Below, one piece after another: positions 18,502-26,308 of a stretch of 64,000 nt of DNA. This DNA comes from Pseudomonas putida (GTDB lineage Bacteria > Pseudomonadota > Gammaproteobacteria > Pseudomonadales > Pseudomonadaceae). The stretch spans positions 3,038,001 through 3,102,000 of the forward strand of contig NZ_CP026115.2 in the NCBI RefSeq assembly GCF_009883635.2, given 5' to 3'. A program made the position numbers and the translations under genes. The notes beneath the pieces were generated by a model that saw only the letters and a program-made list of their open reading frames with translations, was not told the origin of the DNA and did not search any database. Within the stretch, counting starts at the first letter, position 1; every line of letters starts with the position of its first letter.

Positions 18502-18594
18502 CCTGTGCCGGCCTCTTCGCGGGACAAGCCCGCTCCTACAGGAATACCGCCGACCTGTAGGAGCGGGCTTGTCCCGCGAAAGGGCCGGCACAGG
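18502..18594. repeat. REP pair (BIME-like inverted repeat)
   Basis: Ends CCTGTGCCGGCC and GGCCGGCACAGG are reverse complements, as are the REP cores TCGCGGGACAAGCCCGCTCC / GGAGCGGGCTTGTCCCGCGA. It lies just beyond the 3' end of the acyltransferase gene. Confidence 0.9.
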
Positions 18595-18604
18595 CGAAGC
18601 GGGT

Positions 18605-19492
18605 TCAGCCTATTTCTGCCCGCAGCTGCGCGATCCGCTGGTCCTTGTCCAACCACAGCTGATTCACCCAGGCCTGCACGGTCTGGCGGAAGGCCGGGTC
18701 ATTTTCATAATCTCCTTCCCACAATGCCGGGTCCAGCTCACGCACCTGAATGTCGATAATCACCCGGCTGATGCTGCCATTGAGCAAGTCCCAGAACCCG
18801 GGCGCCTGGTTGCCGGGATAGACGATGGTCACGTCCAGCAGCGCATCCAGCTGCTCGCCCAGCGCCGCCAGCACGAACGCCACGCCGCCGGCCTTGGGCT
18901 TGAGCAGATATCGGTAGGGCGACTGCTGTTCGCGGTGCTTGGCCTCGGTGAAGCGGGTGCCTTCGAGGTAGTTGACCACGGTCACCGGCTGGCGCTTGAA
19001 CAGCTCGCAGGCGGCCTTGGTGATCTCCAGGTCCTTGCCCTTGAGCTCCGGGTGCTTTTCCAGGAACGCTTTGCTGTAGCGCTTCATGAACGGGTAGTCG
19101 AGGCCCCACCAGGCCAGGCCCAGCAGCGGTACCCAGATCAGCTCTTTCTTGAGGAAGAACTTGAAGAACGGCGTGCGGCGGTTGAGGCTTTCGATCAGCG
19201 CCGGGATGTCGACCCAGGTCTGGTGGTTGCTGACGGCCAGGTAGGACGTGTCCTTGCGCAGGTTCTCGACGCCACGGATGTCCCATCTGGTGGGGATGCA
19301 CAGGGCGAAGATGGCCTTGTCGACCTCTGACCAGGCTTCAGCGACCCACATCACGGCAGCGGAGGCGTAGTCGCGCCAGCGCCCCTGCAACACCAGCTTG
19401 AGCAGGGCGAAGACCATCAGCGGGCAGATCATCACCACGGTGTTGAGTAGCAGCAGGGTGGTTGTGAGAATGCCGGTAAACAGGCGACGCAT
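18605..19492 (-). CDS. PlsC-type acyltransferase (YihG-like)
   Basis: 295 residues. An N-terminal membrane helix (LLLLNTVVMICPLMVFALL) is followed by the acyltransferase core with NHQTWVD (HX4D box, about residue 88) and YLEGTRFT (EGTR box, substrate phosphate). The length and the KKELIWVPLLGLAWWGLD segment resemble E. coli YihG rather than PlsC itself. It probably acylates lysophospholipids at the inner membrane, with unknown acyl preference. It is divergent from the retropepsin-like gene. Confidence 0.85.
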   Translation of the reverse strand: MRRLFTGILTTTLLLLNTVVMICPLMVFALLKLVLQGRWRDYASAAVMWVAEAWSEVDKAIFALCIPTRWDIRGVENLRKDTSYLAVSNHQTWVDIPALIESLNRRTPFFKFFLKKELIWVPLLGLAWWGLDYPFMKRYSKAFLEKHPELKGKDLEITKAACELFKRQPVTVVNYLEGTRFTEAKHREQQSPYRYLLKPKAGGVAFVLAALGEQLDALLDVTIVYPGNQAPGFWDLLNGSISRVIIDIQVRELDPALWEGDYENDPAFRQTVQAWVNQLWLDKDQRIAQLRAEIG

Positions 19493-19674
19493 AAGGAAAC
19501 TCTTGTTGTGGGAAGTTGGCAGGGCGCAATGATAAGCAGCGCTGGGGTCTACGCCAAATGTCCAATGCCCGACGGCGGGGACAAATGTTTCACAACATGT
19601 TGGTTAGGCTTGTGACAGCGAACCTATCCTGCCAGTGCAGTCTAAGCACTGACCCTTTTCAAGGAAGCCTGCCT

Positions 19675-20175
19675 GTGAAATCTCTGCTTGCCCTGTTATC
19701 GCTGCTGGCGTTGCCGGTCATGGCCGCCGAACCCACGCTGTATGGCCGTTACGAGAACATCAAGTTGCCCGAGCTTGGCCAGACCCTGAAGGCCAAGATG
19801 GACACCGGTGCCTGGACGGCCTCCCTGTCGGCCAAGGACATCGAGCTGTTCACCCGCGATGGCGAGGAGTGGGTACGTTTCCGCCTGGCAACCAAGGACT
19901 CCGACGGCAAGGTCTATGAGCACCAGGTCTCGCGCATCAGCAAGATCAAGGGCCGTGCCGATGAAGAGGATGAGGGTGATGGACCGGACATCTCCAAGCG
20001 GCCGGTGGTTGACCTTGAGATGTGCCTGGGTGGCGTGAAGCGCACCATGGAGGTCAACCTGGTGGACCGCAGCCACTTCAACTACCCGTTGCTGATAGGT
20101 TCCAAGGCGCTGCGCCAGTTCAAGGCGGCAGTGAACCCGGCCAAGAAGTTTACTGCGGGCAATCCTGATTGCTGA
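19675..20175 (+). CDS. Exported retropepsin-like (RimB-type ATP-dependent zinc protease family) protein
   Basis: 166 residues from a GTG at 19675, 9 bases after AAGGA; the start is chosen because it opens a signal peptide (KSLLALLSLLALPVMAAE). The mature domain is of the kind annotated as putative ATP-dependent zinc protease: GRYENIKLPELG then KMDTGAWTASLSA, an aspartic-protease-like D-T-G motif, and SHFNYPLLIGSKAL near the end. RimB, which acts with RimK, is a relative, but this copy is exported and has no rimK beside it. Enzymatic function is not established. Confidence 0.75.
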   Translation: MKSLLALLSLLALPVMAAEPTLYGRYENIKLPELGQTLKAKMDTGAWTASLSAKDIELFTRDGEEWVRFRLATKDSDGKVYEHQVSRISKIKGRADEEDEGDGPDISKRPVVDLEMCLGGVKRTMEVNLVDRSHFNYPLLIGSKALRQFKAAVNPAKKFTAGNPDC

Positions 20176-20190
20176 ATATGATGTCGGTCT

Positions 20191-20279
20191 TGCCGGCCCT
20201 TTCGCGGGGCAAGCCCGCTCCTACAGGCATTGCGTGAACTTGTAGGAGCGGGCTTGTCCCGCGAATAGGCCCTTCAGGC
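20191..20279. repeat. REP pair (BIME-like inverted repeat)
   Basis: Inverted REP copies (CCGGCCCTTTCGCGGGGCAA and GGCTTGTCCCGCGAATAGGC) around a 20-base centre. Its right end overlaps the last codons of the GST gene by about six bases. Confidence 0.88.
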
Positions 20280-20897
20280 CACCGGAGCCGTGGCAACCAT
20301 CGACGGCCGTTTGGCCACGTCGGCATACCATGCCGCCAAGCCAGGCTGGCGCTCACGCCAACCGAATTCAGGCTGACGCAGGTCCAGATACCCTAGCGCA
20401 CACGCCACGCCAATCGCCGCGAGATCGAAACCGCTAGCCAATTCAGCCAGGTGCTCCTGCTCCAGGTTCGCCAGGCTGCGACGCATTTTCTCGCCCTGCG
20501 CTTCGAGCCAGCCCTCCCAGCGCTTCTCTTCAGGCCGCAGGAAGCTCTCGTAGCGGCTCGACACCGCCGCATCCATGATCGCGTCCGCCTGCGAAGCCAA
20601 GGTCATGCGCCGCCAGCGCGCCGAGCCCTCGCGCGGCAGCAGTGGCATGCCGACATGCTGCAGGTCGAGGTACTCGCAGATCACCCGGCTGTCCTGCAGC
20701 ACGGTGCCGTCTTCCAGGCGCAGGGCCGGGATCTTGCCGATCGGGTTGTCTTGGTTGAGCTGCTCGTCGCCGCTCACCGGGCTGATGTTCACCGGCTGCA
20801 GGCTGACGCGCTGCAGCTGGCCGGTTTCGTGCAGCACCACCATGACCTTGCGTACGAACGGCGACAGCGGCGAGTGGAACAGGGTCATCGTGCTCAT
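20274..20897 (-). CDS. Glutathione S-transferase family protein
   Basis: 207 residues. The N-terminal thioredoxin-like domain opens [20 protein letters not shown] and has the GSH-contact segment [21 protein letters not shown] (cis-Pro, then the Ser of the SRVI box). The C-terminal helical domain contains [18 protein letters not shown]. The SPFVRK start places it near the YfcF/YibF-type bacterial GSTs; the substrate is unknown. It lies 3 bases after msrA on the same strand and may be co-transcribed with this oxidative-damage repair gene. Confidence 0.88.
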   Translation of the reverse strand: MSTMTLFHSPLSPFVRKVMVVLHETGQLQRVSLQPVNISPVSGDEQLNQDNPIGKIPALRLEDGTVLQDSRVICEYLDLQHVGMPLLPREGSARWRRMTLASQADAIMDAAVSSRYESFLRPEEKRWEGWLEAQGEKMRRSLANLEQEHLAELASGFDLAAIGVACALGYLDLRQPEFGWRERQPGLAAWYADVAKRPSMVATAPVA

Positions 20898-20900
20898 GGT

Positions 20901-21569
20901 TCAGTTGCCCTGCAGGCTCGGTGGCAGGCACACGCCAGTGCCGCCTATGCCGCAGTAGCCGTCCGGGTTCTTGGCCAGGTACTGCTGGTGGTAGGCCTCG
21001 GCGAAGTACACGGTCGGCGCCTGGTCGATCTCGGTGGTGATCTCGCCGAAGCCGGCCTTGCTCAGTTCGGCCTGGAAGGCGTCGCGGCTGGCCTTGGCCT
21101 GCTCCAGCTGCTCAGGGCTGGTGCAGTAGATGGCCGAACGGTACTGGGTGCCGACGTCGTTGCCCTGGCGCATGCCCTGGGTCGGGTTGTGCAGTTCCCA
21201 GAACATCGCCAGCAGTTCGCGGTAGCTGACCTTGTCCTTGTCGAACACCACCAGCACTACTTCGGTGTGGCCGGTCAGGCCCGAGCAGACTTCTTCGTAG
21301 GTCGGGTTCGGGGTGAAGCCACCGGCGTAGCCGACAACGGTGCTCACCACGCCTTCACGCTGCCAGAAGCGGCGCTCGGCGCCCCAGAAACAGCCCAGGC
21401 CGAAGATGGCGAAGTCGATGGCGCCTTCGAAGAACGGGCCAAGCAGTGGCGTGCCTTCGAACACGTAGTGGAATTCGGGCAGGGACATTGGCGCTTCGCG
21501 GCCAGGCAGGGCCTGCTCCGCAGTAGGCATGACGTTTTTGTTCACCAGGATTTCCGAACGCAGGACCAT
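20901..21569 (-). CDS. msrA: Peptide methionine sulfoxide reductase A
   Basis: 222 residues. It reduces methionine-S-sulfoxide in proteins. The catalytic Cys is in the [11 protein letters not shown] motif (about residue 58), followed by VGYAGG and GHTEVV; resolving cysteines lie in [12 protein letters not shown] near the C-terminus. The 50-residue N-terminal extension is usual for the long Pseudomonas/E. coli form. The neighbour order msrA next to a dipA-like gene and aceEF matches other Pseudomonas genomes. Confidence 0.96.
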   Translation of the reverse strand: MVLRSEILVNKNVMPTAEQALPGREAPMSLPEFHYVFEGTPLLGPFFEGAIDFAIFGLGCFWGAERRFWQREGVVSTVVGYAGGFTPNPTYEEVCSGLTGHTEVVLVVFDKDKVSYRELLAMFWELHNPTQGMRQGNDVGTQYRSAIYCTSPEQLEQAKASRDAFQAELSKAGFGEITTEIDQAPTVYFAEAYHQQYLAKNPDGYCGIGGTGVCLPPSLQGN

Positions 21570-21605
21570 GGCCGTTCCTCTGTGTTAATTCAGTTGGATA
21601 GGTGT

Positions 21606-21684
21606 TGGGGCCATTCGCGGGACAAGCCCGCTCCTACAGGGATCGTGTAGGAGCGGGCTTGTCCCGCGAAAGGGCCCGAATGGG
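21606..21684. repeat. REP pair (BIME-like inverted repeat)
   Basis: Inverted REPs (CATTCGCGGGACAAGCCCGC / GCGGGCTTGTCCCGCGAAAG) with a very short centre, upstream of msrA and beyond the 3' end of the c-di-GMP gene. Confidence 0.9.
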
Positions 21685-21713
21685 TTCTAGTGTGCCCGAG
21701 CTTGAGGCAGCTG

Positions 21714-24398
21714 TCAGGCCATTGGACCGCGCGGATAGCGCTTGAGTTTTTCTGCAAGCTCGCGGCCTGGGATCGGCCTGTCGAACAGGTAGCCCTGACC
21801 GACGTCGCAGCGGTGCCTACGCAGAAACGCCAGTTGTTCTGGTGTCTCGATGCCCTCGGCCACTACCTTGAGCTTGAGGTTGTGGGCCATGGCCACCACC
21901 GCCGAGGTGATTTCCATGTCGTCCTGGTTGTCGGGGATCTCGTTGATGAAGCTGCGGTCGATCTTGATGATGTCGATCGGAAACTTCTTCAGGTAGCTCA
22001 ACGACGAATAACCGGTGCCGAAGTCATCCATGGCCAGGGTCAGGCCCAGGGCCTTGAGCTCGTCGAGCTGGCGATGGGTGTCTTCCGAGGCTTCCAGCAG
22101 CAGGCCTTCGGTCAGCTCCAGCTCGAGCAAGTGCGCTGGCAGGCCTTCTTCCTTGAGGATGGAGGCGATCGAGGCCACCAGGTCGGGGTCGGAGAACTGC
22201 TTGGGCGACAGGTTGATGGCCACGTGCAGGCAGCCCATGCCGGCTTCCTGCAGCTGCTGGCTCATGCGGCACGACTGGCGCACCACCCATTTGCCGATGG
22301 GGATAATCAGGCCGGTTTCCTCGGCCACGCTGATGAACTGGTCCGGGCGGATCATGCCGCGCTCGGGGTGGTTCCAGCGCAGCAAGGCCTCAAGGCCCAG
22401 CAGGCGGCCGCTGCGCAGGCACAGCTTGGGCTGGTAGAACACCTCCAGCTCGTTCTGGGTCAGGGCGCGGCGCAGGTTGTTCTCGACGAACAGCTTGTAG
22501 CTCGCTTCGGCGTTGAGCACTTCGGTGAACACCTGCACCTGGTGCTTGCCGTTGGCCTTGGCCTTGTGCAGGGCGAGGCCGGCGTTCTTCATCAGGGTGG
22601 TCGGGTCGCTGCCGTGCAGCGGCGCGCAGGCCAGGCCTACCGAGGCGGTGACGTTGATCAGCTGGTTGTCGACGAACATCGGCTTGTCGAGGGTGCGAAG
22701 CAACTGCAGGGCGACACCTTGGCCGTCCTCCAGGCTGGTGTCGTCGAGCAGCACGGCGAACTCGTTGCTGGCGAAACGGGCGAGCACGCCGTTGGCGCTC
22801 AGGCTGTTGCGCAGGCGCCGGGCCAGGCTGATCAGCAGCTTGTCGCCGGTCTGGTGGCCGAGGCTGTCGTTGATCCGCTTGAAGTTGTCGATGTCCACCA
22901 GCAGCAGGCAGATCGGGTTCTCGCTGTCGCGGGCGAAGCGCTCGTCGAGCTTGCGGATGAACGCCGGGCGATTGCCGAGGTTGGTCAGGTTGTCGGTGTA
23001 GGCCAGGCGCTCGATGCGCTGCTGGGCCAGCTTGGTCTGGGTGACGTCTTCGTAGATGCCGATGTAGTGGGTCAGCTCACGGTTGTCGCCGTACACCTTG
23101 GAGATCGACAGCTGGCCCCAGTAGGGTTCGAGGTTTTTGCGTCGGCTCTTGAATTCACCCTGCCAGCTGTTGCCCATGGCCAGGCTCGACGGCGAGTCGA
23201 ACAGCAGCTCGCTGAGGTTCTCCAGGGCTGGCAGCTCGGCCAGGTGGTGGCCCTGGACCTCCTCGGTGCTGTACTGGGTGATCGCCGTGAAGCTTGGGTT
23301 GACGTACTCCACCACGCCATCGCGGTTGACCAGCAGGAAGGCACTGGCACTCTGTTCCACGGCCCGCTGGAACAGGTGCAGGGCGCTGGCGGCGGTGCGC
23401 CGGTTGTGGTTGGTGATGACCTGGGCGAACTGGTCGGCCAGCTCACCGGCAAAAGCGATTTCATCGGACTGCCAGGCCCGCGGCTGGCCGGTCTGCTCCA
23501 GGCACAACACGCCGACCACCTGGCCATCGACGCGAATGCTGGCGTCGAGCATGGCGTTGTTGTCGGCATACAGGCTCTGGGCCAACTCACGGGTCCGAGG
23601 GTCGTGGTTGGCGTTGTGGGCGTCGATGGCGCGGCTGGCGTGCAGGGCTTCCAGGTAGTCGGGGAAGCGGCTGGCATCGATCGGCTCGGGCAGGCGGTGC
23701 ACTTGCTCGTTGCGCAGCCAGGCACTGATCGGCTCCAGGCGCTGGTCGTCCAGGTGCCAGATGCTGGCGCTGTCGACCTTGTAGATTTCGCAGGCGCTGC
23801 GGGTGATCAGCTGGGCGGCCTCGAGCAGTGAATTTTCGGCGCTGTAACGCTGGCGGGCAAGGCGCAGGATGAGGTCTTGCTGGGCGCGCACGCGCTCCAG
23901 GTGCTCAAGTTGCTCCTGCTGGGCACGCTGGTTGATCTGCAGGGCCAGTTGCAGGCGGTTGTTGCGCGATTCCAGGTCGTTGGTGTCGAGGTCGCTGTCG
24001 TCTTCGTCATCGAGCACCGTCAGGAAGCCGCGCAGCAGCTGGCGGTTGTGCTGCTTGAACGCTTCGCCGGCTTCCAGCAGGCGCAGCGCACGGGCCTGGG
24101 TATGCAGGGTATAGCGCACGCGGTAGTAGCCACGGTTGCTCAGTTGCAGCTGGATCTCATCGTGCAGCCGATAGCGTGCTTCGGGTTCCATCAGGCTGGC
24201 GTAGGGCGAATCGATGAGTGCGCACAGCTCGGAGGCGGGCAGGCCGAACTGGCGGTCGCAGGCCGGGTCCAGGTAGAGCATCGCCCAGTTGGCTTCGTTC
24301 AGCCTTTCGAAACGCAGCATGCCGAGCCGCGAGGGCACGGGGAGCTGCGTGACGACCTCGGCCGCCACACGGCTGGCGGCATCGGGTTGGCTTTTCAT
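21714..24398 (-). CDS. dipA: GAF-PAS-GGDEF-EAL protein, DipA-like c-di-GMP phosphodiesterase
   Basis: 894 residues from the ATG at 24398 (MKSQPDAAS). Order: N-terminal PAS-like and coiled-coil region, GAF (about 185-330), PAS (about 338-455), GGDEF domain (about 460-640), EAL domain (about 645-885). The cyclase signature is degenerate: FASNEFAVLL replaces GGDEF (about residue 542). The EAL signature is complete: LGLEALLRW, INLSPKQF, MDDFGTGYSSL. So it should degrade c-di-GMP, with the GGDEF domain at most regulatory. P. aeruginosa DipA/Pch, which drives biofilm dispersal, has the same ASNEF form and the same neighbours (msrA, aceF). The symbol rests on that resemblance. Confidence 0.85.
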   Translation of the reverse strand: MKSQPDAASRVAAEVVTQLPVPSRLGMLRFERLNEANWAMLYLDPACDRQFGLPASELCALIDSPYASLMEPEARYRLHDEIQLQLSNRGYYRVRYTLHTQARALRLLEAGEAFKQHNRQLLRGFLTVLDDEDDSDLDTNDLESRNNRLQLALQINQRAQQEQLEHLERVRAQQDLILRLARQRYSAENSLLEAAQLITRSACEIYKVDSASIWHLDDQRLEPISAWLRNEQVHRLPEPIDASRFPDYLEALHASRAIDAHNANHDPRTRELAQSLYADNNAMLDASIRVDGQVVGVLCLEQTGQPRAWQSDEIAFAGELADQFAQVITNHNRRTAASALHLFQRAVEQSASAFLLVNRDGVVEYVNPSFTAITQYSTEEVQGHHLAELPALENLSELLFDSPSSLAMGNSWQGEFKSRRKNLEPYWGQLSISKVYGDNRELTHYIGIYEDVTQTKLAQQRIERLAYTDNLTNLGNRPAFIRKLDERFARDSENPICLLLVDIDNFKRINDSLGHQTGDKLLISLARRLRNSLSANGVLARFASNEFAVLLDDTSLEDGQGVALQLLRTLDKPMFVDNQLINVTASVGLACAPLHGSDPTTLMKNAGLALHKAKANGKHQVQVFTEVLNAEASYKLFVENNLRRALTQNELEVFYQPKLCLRSGRLLGLEALLRWNHPERGMIRPDQFISVAEETGLIIPIGKWVVRQSCRMSQQLQEAGMGCLHVAINLSPKQFSDPDLVASIASILKEEGLPAHLLELELTEGLLLEASEDTHRQLDELKALGLTLAMDDFGTGYSSLSYLKKFPIDIIKIDRSFINEIPDNQDDMEITSAVVAMAHNLKLKVVAEGIETPEQLAFLRRHRCDVGQGYLFDRPIPGRELAEKLKRYPRGPMA

Positions 24399-24562
24399 CG
24401 AAGACTCGCTTGAAGGGGGACGCGGCCTGGGCGGCGGCGCATCTGGCAAGGTTGCATCATGTCCCTGAGGCTGGCAAGCGGCCATGAGGGCTGTCATGTA
24501 TATGTTTTCGGCCGGCGGGCTGAAATCCTTAGTTTGGCTTGAGGATTTGGGGGCTGGCAGGC

Positions 24563-24590
24563 AAAAAAAAGCCCCGCCATCTGGCGGGGT
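24563..24590 (-). terminator. Rho-independent terminator of aceEF
   Basis: On the minus strand, ACCCCGCCAG-AT-GGCGGGGC is followed by TTTTTTTT. It lies about 70 bases after the aceF stop and separates aceEF from the dipA-like gene. Confidence 0.93.
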
Positions 24591-24657
24591 TGAGGTACGA
24601 GCGTGGCAGCTCGAAAAGGGTACCTGCCTCCCCGAGGAGAGGCAGGCGGGCTGCGTG

Positions 24658-26295
24658 TTACAGCAGCATGGTGCGGATATCGCCCAGCACGTCGCCCAGG
24701 CGCTTGGTGAAGCGCGCGGCGGCAGCGCCGTTGATCACACGGTGATCGTAGGACAGCGACAGCGGCAGCATCAGCTTCGGCTGGAAGGCCTTGCCATCCC
24801 AGACTGGCTGCATGGTCGCCTTGGAGACGCCCAGGATCGCCACTTCCGGCGCGTTGACGATCGGCGTGAAGCCGGTGCCGCCAATGTGGCCGAGGCTGGA
24901 GATGGTGAAGCAGGCACCTTGCATGTCGTCAGCCGACAGCTTTTTGGTGCGCGCCTTCTCGGCCAGTGCAGCGGCTTCGGCAGCCAGTTGCAGCAGGCTC
25001 TTCTGGTCGACGTTCTTGATCACAGGGACCAACAGGCCGTCCGGGGTGTCCACGGCGAAGCCGATGTGCACGTACTTCTTGCGGATGATGGCCTTGCCGC
25101 TTGGCGCCAGCGAGCTGTTGAAGTCCGGCAGTTCCTTGAGCAGGAAGGCGCAGGCCTTGAGCAGCAGTGGCAGCACGGTCAGCTTGACGCCAGCCTTCTC
25201 GGCCACGGCCTTCTGCGCAACGCGGAAGGCTTCCAGCTCGGTGATGTCGGCGGAGTCGAACTGGGTCACGTGCGGCACGTTCAGCCAGCTGCGATGCAGG
25301 TTGGTGGCACCGACCTGCATCAGGCGGGTCAGGGCGACTTCTTCTACTTCACCGAACTTGCTGAAGTCCACGGCCGGGATCGGCGGGATGCCAGCGCCAC
25401 CGGTTGCGCCAGCGGCGGCTGGAGCTTCCTTGGCCTTCTGCATCATCGCCTTGACGTAGACCTGCACGTCTTCTTTCAGAATGCGACCGTGCGGACCGGT
25501 GGCGGCAACTGCGCCCAGGTCGACACCGAATTCACGGGCCAGCTGGCGAACTGCGGGGCCTGCGTGAACCTTGGCGTTGCTGCCGGCAGCCGGTGCGGTA
25601 GCGACCGGCGCTGGAGCTACGGCCGGAGCAGCTGCTGGAGCGGCAGCGGCAGGCGCGGCAGCCGGGGCAGGTGCAGCAGCGGCTGGAGCCGGGGCAGCAG
25701 CTGGCCCTGCGCCAGCAACCTTGAGCTTGAAGATCAGGTCGCCAGTGCCGACTTCGTCTTCCAGCTTGCACAGGACTTCTTCGACCACGCCGGCAGCCGG
25801 CGACGGGATTTCCATGGAGGCCTTGTCGGACTCCAGGGTAATCAGCGACTGGTCGGCTTCGACGGTGTCGCCGACCTTGACCAGGACTTCGATGATCTTG
25901 GCCTTGCCCGACGAACCGATGTCCGGCACGTGGATGTCCTGCACGCTGGCGGCAGCCGGGGCTGAGGCCGGAGCAGGGGCGGCTTCGGCGGCTGGAGCCG
26001 GCGCAGCTGCCTGGGCTGGAGCAGCTGCGGCAGCCGGAGCCTCAGGGGCCGCAGCAGCGGCGCCCTCGGCTTCCAGGACCAGCAGCTCGTCGCCTTCTTT
26101 CAGGCGGTCGCCCAGCTTGACCTTCAGTTCCTTGATCACACCGGCCTTTGGCGCCGGGATTTCCATGGAGGCCTTGTCGGACTCCAGGGTCAGCAGGCTC
26201 TGGTCAGCCTCGATACGATCACCGACCTTGACGAACAGCTCGATGATTTCACCTTCACCGCTGCCGATGTCAGGTACGCGAATGAGTTCGCTCAC
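24658..26295 (-). CDS. aceF: Pyruvate dehydrogenase E2, dihydrolipoamide acetyltransferase
   Basis: 545 residues. Two lipoyl domains (about 1-75 and 119-193), each with a SDKASMEIP lipoylation site, are joined by Ala/Pro-rich flexible linkers. Next come a peripheral-subunit-binding domain (GPAVRQLAREFGVDLG, about 248) and the catalytic core with the active-site motif SYDHRVINGAAAARF (about 515). E2 forms the core of the complex that makes acetyl-CoA. aceE is 13 bases upstream in the same operon; the E3 gene is not in the window. Confidence 0.97.
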   Translation of the reverse strand: MSELIRVPDIGSGEGEIIELFVKVGDRIEADQSLLTLESDKASMEIPAPKAGVIKELKVKLGDRLKEGDELLVLEAEGAAAAAPEAPAAAAAPAQAAAPAPAAEAAPAPASAPAAASVQDIHVPDIGSSGKAKIIEVLVKVGDTVEADQSLITLESDKASMEIPSPAAGVVEEVLCKLEDEVGTGDLIFKLKVAGAGPAAAPAPAAAAPAPAAAPAAAAPAAAPAVAPAPVATAPAAGSNAKVHAGPAVRQLAREFGVDLGAVAATGPHGRILKEDVQVYVKAMMQKAKEAPAAAGATGGAGIPPIPAVDFSKFGEVEEVALTRLMQVGATNLHRSWLNVPHVTQFDSADITELEAFRVAQKAVAEKAGVKLTVLPLLLKACAFLLKELPDFNSSLAPSGKAIIRKKYVHIGFAVDTPDGLLVPVIKNVDQKSLLQLAAEAAALAEKARTKKLSADDMQGACFTISSLGHIGGTGFTPIVNAPEVAILGVSKATMQPVWDGKAFQPKLMLPLSLSYDHRVINGAAAARFTKRLGDVLGDIRTMLL

Positions 26296-26308
26296 TTAAA
26301 AATACTCC

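Noticed and set aside
21690..23831. 713-codon plus-strand ORF opposite the dipA-like gene
   Set aside because: Antisense shadow; the minus-strand gene has clear GAF, PAS, GGDEF and EAL motifs.
25560..26100. Ala/Pro-rich low-complexity DNA in aceF as a repeat element
   Set aside because: It encodes the normal flexible linkers between lipoyl domains.
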